Source of the DNA: a halophilic archaeon J07HX64
GTDB lineage: Archaea > Halobacteriota > Halobacteria > Halobacteriales > Haloarculaceae
Length of the DNA stretch: 9,292 nt
NCBI GenBank assembly: GCA_000416085.1
Contig: KE356579.1
Span: 2,635,024 to 2,644,315, forward strand
Reading direction: 5' to 3'
Below are positions 5,972-9,292 of the stretch, in pieces. The notes beneath the pieces were generated by a model. That model was not told where the DNA came from and ran no database searches. It saw nothing but the letters and a program-made list of their open reading frames with translations. Position numbers and translations under genes: made by a program. Position 1 is the stretch's first letter, and each line of letters begins with the position of its first letter.

Positions 5972-6715
5972 ATGCAGGCAACAGTACACACAGTCGACGG
6001 TGAGGACGACGGGGAGATATCGCTTCCCGGCGTGTTCGAGACGCCGTTCCGGCCGGACCTCATCCGGCGGGCGGTTGTCGCGGCACAGGCAAACAGGAAA
6101 CAGGACTACGGTGCCGACGAGTACGCCGGTCTCCGGACACCGGCGGAGTCGTTCGGCAGCGGCCGCGGTCAGGCCCACGTCCCGCGTGAGGGCGGGCAGG
6201 CCCGGCGTGTCCCGCAGACGGTCGGTGGGCGCCCGGCACACCCCCCGAAGACCGAGAAGGACCGCTCGGTCGACATAAACGACAAGGAACGAAAAAAGGC
6301 GATACGGTCGGCGATCGCGGCGACGGCCGACACCGAGGTCGTTCGCGAGCGCGGTCACGAGTTCGACGACGACGTCGAACTGCCGCTCGTGCTCACGGAC
6401 GAGTTCGAGGAACTGAAAAAGACCCAGGAGGTGGTCGACACGCTGGAGGCAGTCGGAATCGACGCCGACATCGAGCGGGCCGACGAGACGACGGTGCGGG
6501 CCGGACAGGGGACGACCCGGGGTCGGAAGTACCGCCGGGCGACCTCGATCCTGTTCGTCACGACCGACGACCCCTCGCGGGCCGCCCGCAACCTCGCCGG
6601 GGCGGGCGTAACGACCGCAGACGAGGTGAACGCGGAGGAACTCGCGCCGGGGACCCACCCCGGCCGATTAACGGTGTGGACCGAATCGTCTATCGAGGCG
6701 GTGAGTGACCGATGA
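5972..6715 (+). CDS. rpl4: 50S ribosomal protein L4 (uL4, archaeal L4e type)
   Basis: 247 residues, the usual haloarchaeal length. L4 has a globular domain on the 50S surface and a long loop that lines the exit tunnel. The loop lies at about 45-100: YGADEYAGLRTPAESFGSG, then GQAHVPREGGQARRVPQTVG, rich in Gly/Arg/Pro and typical of the family. The globular part includes ERKKAIRSAIAAT (105-117), an acidic helix (DEFEELKKTQEVVD), and the C-terminal RGRKYRRATSILFVT and GRLTVWTESS segments. Only 3 bases separate it from rpl3; a GGGG run overlapping the rpl3 stop could act as a weak ribosome site. It overlaps rpl23 by 4 bases (ATGA), which implies coupled translation. In bacteria L4 represses the S10 operon; I see no comparable leader here. 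Confidence 0.98.
   Translation: MQATVHTVDGEDDGEISLPGVFETPFRPDLIRRAVVAAQANRKQDYGADEYAGLRTPAESFGSGRGQAHVPREGGQARRVPQTVGGRPAHPPKTEKDRSVDINDKERKKAIRSAIAATADTEVVRERGHEFDDDVELPLVLTDEFEELKKTQEVVDTLEAVGIDADIERADETTVRAGQGTTRGRKYRRATSILFVTTDDPSRAARNLAGAGVTTADEVNAEELAPGTHPGRLTVWTESSIEAVSDR
6700..6704 (+). promoter_or_regulatory. Ribosome binding site for rpl23 inside rpl4
   Basis: GGTGA lies 7 bases before the ATG at 6712, within the last codons of rpl4. With the 4-base ATGA overlap, it supports the chosen rpl23 start. Confidence 0.55.
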
Positions 6716-6966
6716 CAGAGTACATAAAGTACCCACGGGTGACCGAGAAGAGCGTCGACAAGATGGACTTCGAGAACAAGCTCGTGTTCATCTGTCACGT
6801 CGACTCGAAAAAAGGGCAGATCGCCGAGGAGATAGAACAGCGCTACGACGTGACAGTCGAGGGTGTCTCGGCGATGGTGACCCCACGCGGCGAGAAGAAG
6901 GCGGAGGTACAGCTCTCGGACGACCACGACGCACAGGAGATCGCCTCCAGGATCGGGGTGTTCTGA
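6712..6966 (+). CDS. rpl23: 50S ribosomal protein L23 (uL23)
   Basis: 84 residues, the normal size of the compact archaeal L23, without the tunnel-reaching loop of bacterial L23. It binds 23S rRNA beside the exit tunnel and forms the docking site for targeting factors such as SRP. Features: YIKYPRVTEKSVDKMDFENK (4-23), which is the conserved VTEK start, then KKGQIAEEIEQRYDVTVEGV (34-53) and the C-terminal strand and helix GEKKAEVQL...DAQEIASRIGVF. The ATG overlaps the rpl4 stop by 4 bases. The stop is followed by a single base before the rpl2 ATG. Confidence 0.98.
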   Translation: MTEYIKYPRVTEKSVDKMDFENKLVFICHVDSKKGQIAEEIEQRYDVTVEGVSAMVTPRGEKKAEVQLSDDHDAQEIASRIGVF

Positions 6967-6967
6967 G

Positions 6968-7687
6968 ATGGGACAGCGCATCCGCGGACAGCGGCGTGGT
7001 CGGGGCGGGTCGACGTTCCGTGCCCCCTCGCATCGCTACAAGGCGGAGCTCTCCCACCGGACTGTCGAAGGGGACGAGGTCGTGCGCGGCACGGTGGTCG
7101 GTATCGAGCACGACCCCGCCCGGAGCGCGCCGGTCGCCGAGATACAGTTCGAGGACGGCGACCAGCGCCTCGTGCTGGCGCCCGAGGGTATCGCGGTCGG
7201 TGACGAGATACAGCTCGGTGTCTCGGCGGCGATAGAAAAGGGTAACACACTCCCGCTGGCGGAGATTCCGGAGGGAGTACCGGTCTGTAACGTCGAGGCA
7301 AAGGCCGGCGACGGCGGCAAGTTCGCCCGTGCCTCGGGGGTCAGCGCGACACTGCTGGCCCACGAGCGGACGGCGACAGTCGTCGAGTTGCCCTCCGGCG
7401 AGCTGAAGCGGCTCCCGCCGGACTGTCGGGCGACCATCGGGGTCGTTGCCGGTGGCGGTCGAACGGACAAGCCGATGCTGAAGGCCGGGAACAAGTATCA
7501 CAAGGCAAAGGCACGCGGGATGGTCTGGCCCCGTGTGCGCGGTGTGGCGATGAACGCCGTCGACCACCCGTTTGGTGGCGGCGGTCGCCAGCATCCCGGG
7601 CGCCCGAAGAGCATCTCCCGGGATGCCGCACCGGGTCGAAAGGTCGGTGACATCGCATCACGCCGGACCGGACGAGGTGGCGAGTAA
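6968..7687 (+). CDS. rpl2: 50S ribosomal protein L2 (uL2)
   Basis: 239 residues, as in other haloarchaea and shorter than bacterial L2. It binds 23S rRNA, helps join the subunits and is needed for a working peptidyl-transferase centre. Features: the N-terminus [19 protein letters not shown], an OB-like domain with [15 protein letters not shown] and [15 protein letters not shown], the SH3-like domain with GVPVCNVE and [15 protein letters not shown], and the C-terminal [20 protein letters not shown] followed by [19 protein letters not shown]. The DHPFGGGG segment is the family signature holding the conserved histidine region implicated in peptide-bond formation. The ATG at 6968 follows the rpl23 stop by one base. 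The stop TAA shares its last A with the rps19 ATG. Confidence 0.98.
   Translation: MGQRIRGQRRGRGGSTFRAPSHRYKAELSHRTVEGDEVVRGTVVGIEHDPARSAPVAEIQFEDGDQRLVLAPEGIAVGDEIQLGVSAAIEKGNTLPLAEIPEGVPVCNVEAKAGDGGKFARASGVSATLLAHERTATVVELPSGELKRLPPDCRATIGVVAGGGRTDKPMLKAGNKYHKAKARGMVWPRVRGVAMNAVDHPFGGGGRQHPGRPKSISRDAAPGRKVGDIASRRTGRGGE
7674..7679 (+). promoter_or_regulatory. Ribosome binding site for rps19 inside rpl2
   Basis: GAGGTG lies 7 bases before the ATG at 7687 in the final codons of rpl2. This is a good match to the Shine-Dalgarno sequence and supports the start that overlaps the rpl2 stop by one base. Confidence 0.6.
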
Positions 7688-8112
7688 TGAGTTCACAGGA
7701 CTACCAGATCGGTCACGAGGGCGAGTTTACCTACCGTGGCCACACGCTCGAGGAGCTGCAGACGATGGAGCTCGACGAGGTTGCGGAACTGCTTCCCGCG
7801 CGACAGCGGCGAACAATCGAACGCGGTCTGTCCGTCCAGCAGGAGAAACTGCTGGCCGAGGCCCGCGAGGCCGGCGAGGAGGAAACCGCGAACGACCCCA
7901 TCCGGACACACCTCCGGGGGATGCCGATTCTCCCGGAGATGGTGGGAGTCACGTTCGCGGTCCACGCCGGACAGAGCTTCGAGCGGGTGAAAGTCGAGTC
8001 GGAGATGCTCGGCCACTACCTCGGCGAGTTCCAGCTCACACGTCAGGACGTCGAACACGGACAGGCCGGAATCGGAGCGACACGCTCCTCGAAGTTCGTA
8101 CCACTGAAATAA
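7687..8112 (+). CDS. rps19: 30S ribosomal protein S19 (uS19)
   Basis: 141 residues. It is the archaeal form, with an N-terminal extension of about 50 residues compared with bacterial S19. It sits on the head of the 30S subunit with S13 near the A-site tRNA. The extension includes [20 protein letters not shown] (14-33) and [14 protein letters not shown] (35-48). The core includes [16 protein letters not shown] (72-87), [20 protein letters not shown] (90-109), and the C-terminal GEFQLTR...[12 protein letters not shown], the conserved basic end that contacts 16S rRNA. It is joined to rpl2 by a TAATG overlap. Rpl22 follows after 2 bases without an obvious Shine-Dalgarno sequence. Confidence 0.98.
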   Translation: MSSQDYQIGHEGEFTYRGHTLEELQTMELDEVAELLPARQRRTIERGLSVQQEKLLAEAREAGEEETANDPIRTHLRGMPILPEMVGVTFAVHAGQSFERVKVESEMLGHYLGEFQLTRQDVEHGQAGIGATRSSKFVPLK

Positions 8113-8114
8113 CA

Positions 8115-8579
8115 ATGGGAATAAGCTACTCAGTCGACACCGACCCGGAGACAACAGCGCGAGCGATGCTCCGGGAACGGCAGATCAGTCTCAAGCACAG
8201 CAAGGCAATCGCACGCGAGATAAAGGGCAGGCGCGCCGGTGACGCGGTGTCGTACCTGGAGCGGGTCCAGGACGGCGAGCAGTCGGTGCCGATGCGCCAG
8301 CACAACGCCGGCGCGGGTCACCGCAACGATATCGACGGCTGGGACGCGGGTCGTTACCCCGAGAAGGCCGCCGGTGCGTTTCTGGACCTGCTCCGGAACG
8401 TTATCGGCAACGCCGATCACCAGGGGTTCGAGGGCCGGCAGATGGAGATCAGCCACGTCGCCCCACACAAGGTAAACGAACAACCCGGGCGCAAGCCCCG
8501 GGCGATGGGTCGTGCCTCGGAGTGGAACACACCCGAGATCGACGTCGAGATCGTCGTCAAGGAGGAGACAGATGGCTGA
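8115..8579 (+). CDS. rpl22: 50S ribosomal protein L22 (uL22)
   Basis: 154 residues, the usual haloarchaeal length and longer than bacterial L22. It binds all domains of 23S rRNA, and its beta-hairpin lines the exit tunnel opposite L4. Features: [19 protein letters not shown], the helical core [20 protein letters not shown] (26-45), an archaeal insertion around [20 protein letters not shown] (58-77), [17 protein letters not shown], the hairpin region with [20 protein letters not shown], and the end strand [12 protein letters not shown] chose the ATG at 8115 because it fits the family; the same frame is open far upstream, antiparallel to nothing, but that is only a shadow of rpl2. Its last 8 bases overlap the start of rps3. 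Confidence 0.98.
   Translation: MGISYSVDTDPETTARAMLRERQISLKHSKAIAREIKGRRAGDAVSYLERVQDGEQSVPMRQHNAGAGHRNDIDGWDAGRYPEKAAGAFLDLLRNVIGNADHQGFEGRQMEISHVAPHKVNEQPGRKPRAMGRASEWNTPEIDVEIVVKEETDG
8560..8565 (+). promoter_or_regulatory. Strong ribosome binding site for rps3 inside rpl22
   Basis: AGGAGG lies 6 bases before the ATG at 8572, inside the closing codons of rpl22. It is the best Shine-Dalgarno match in the operon and fixes the rps3 start despite the 8-base gene overlap. Confidence 0.7.
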
Positions 8580-9292
8580 CGAACAGCAGTTCATCGAGAA
8601 CGGGCTCCAGCGGACACAGATAGACGAGTTCTTCCAGGACGAACTCGGCCGCGCCGGCTACGGCGGCATGGAGATCGCGAAGACCCCGATGGGGACACAG
8701 ATCGTGCTCGAGGCCGAGAAGCCCGGGATGGTCATCGGGAAGGGCGGAAAGAACATCCGGAAGATAACGAGCACACTCGAGAGCGAGTTCAATCTGGAGG
8801 ACCCACAGGTAGACGTTCAGGAGGTCGACGAACCGGACCTGAACGCCCGCATCGTGGCCGACAGGCTGGCGAACGCGCTGGAGCGTGGCTGGTACTTCCG
8901 AAAGGCCGGTCACACCACCATCGACCGGATAATGGAGTCCGGCGCACTCGGCGCCGAGATCGTGCTCTCGGGGAAGGTAACCGGTGCACGCTCCCGCGTC
9001 GAGAAGTTCAACCGCGGCTACATAAAACACAACGGCGAACCGGCCGAGGAGATCGTCGACTACGGCGTCGCGACGGCGGTGATGAAGCTCGGCACCATCG
9101 GGGTGCGCGTGCGCATCATCCCGCCGGGGGCGGAGCTCCCGGACGACTTCGAGGTCCGCCGGGACGTCGAGGTCGAGGCGTACGTTCCCGAGGACGAGGG
9201 TGTCGAGGAACTGCTCGCCGGTGGAGCCGACGACGGACGAGGACGGCGACGTGCCCGGCGAGGTCGTCGCACCCGTAGCGGAGCCCGGTTCC
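8572..9292 (+). CDS. rps3: 30S ribosomal protein S3 (uS3), 3' end beyond the window; apparent frame break at about 9220-9224
   Basis: Small-subunit head protein at the mRNA entry site, where it helps unwind mRNA. The type II KH domain is intact: [13 protein letters not shown] (53-65) holds the GxxG loop. The C-terminal S3 domain follows: [20 protein letters not shown] (92-111), [19 protein letters not shown] (127-145), and [19 protein letters not shown] (172-190). In haloarchaea an acidic tail normally follows. Here, from residue 217, the frame gives a run of Arg ([14 protein letters not shown]), whereas the next frame, entered at base 9224, reads [20 protein letters not shown], exactly the expected kind of tail. 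A single extra G in GGTGG (9220-9224) would explain this. No stop occurs in either frame before the edge. The start has a strong AGGAGG site and overlaps rpl22 by 8 bases. Confidence 0.93.
   Translation, partial: MADEQQFIENGLQRTQIDEFFQDELGRAGYGGMEIAKTPMGTQIVLEAEKPGMVIGKGGKNIRKITSTLESEFNLEDPQVDVQEVDEPDLNARIVADRLANALERGWYFRKAGHTTIDRIMESGALGAEIVLSGKVTGARSRVEKFNRGYIKHNGEPAEEIVDYGVATAVMKLGTIGVRVRIIPPGAELPDDFEVRRDVEVEAYVPEDEGVEELLAGGADDGRGRRRARRGRRTRSGARF

Noticed and set aside
5639..6658. 339-codon open frame antisense to rpl3 and rpl4.
   Set aside because: Shadow frame of GC-rich coding sequence; the rpl3 and rpl4 products on the other strand are unmistakable.
9216..9230. Programmed +1 ribosomal frameshift in rps3.
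   Set aside because: No slippery sequence, stop codon or stimulatory structure was seen at the site; an indel is simpler, though it is kept as a check under findings.
1..9292. Mobile elements, CRISPR arrays, rRNA or tRNA genes, or a defence system.
   Set aside because: No transposase or integrase motif, regular spaced repeat, long terminal inverted repeat or RNA gene signature was found; the right half is a conserved core operon.

Overview
The window is haloarchaeal chromosomal DNA. It is GC-rich, and its proteins are strongly acidic (many D/E, few K, even in ribosomal proteins). It carries the archaeal-type S10 ribosomal-protein cluster headed by a SPOUT methyltransferase, and it encodes an archaeal geranylgeranyl diphosphate synthase and the archaeal-type riboflavin-pathway reductase. 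No mobile element, CRISPR array, tRNA or rRNA was seen.

Left part (1-3817), mixed orientation. A 5'-truncated GGPP synthase gene (idsA-like) reads in from the left edge. It is followed by two small leftward genes for a DUF5799-like protein and an NTF2-like (DUF4440/SnoaL-type) protein. Next comes a rightward small gene of unknown function (2260-2594) broken by a frameshift at a G6 run. It converges on the leftward reductase gene arfC (2621-3283). Upstream of arfC, also leftward, is a heavily frameshifted remnant (3382-3817) that reassembles into a small Tat-exported protein.

Right part (3818-9292), all rightward. A roughly 300-base non-coding stretch holds a TATA box (about 4051). Then follows a tightly packed operon: SPOUT RNA methyltransferase, rpl3, rpl4, rpl23, rpl2, rps19, rpl22 and rps3, with gaps or overlaps of only a few bases. 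Seven of the eight products are full length. rps3 runs off the right edge, and its C-terminal part appears to change frame at about 9220-9224. The operon supplies six proteins that bind or surround the peptidyl-transferase centre, the exit tunnel or the small-subunit head and mRNA entry, plus a predicted 23S rRNA modifying enzyme, so it is a ribosome-building unit.

I see no new multi-gene system. The most notable points are the five inferred frame breaks (one in 2260-2594, three in 3382-3817, one in rps3), which mean either real gene decay or sequence error. Also worth a look are the frequent use of the ATA isoleucine codon in ribosomal-protein genes and two small haloarchaeal genes of unknown role.
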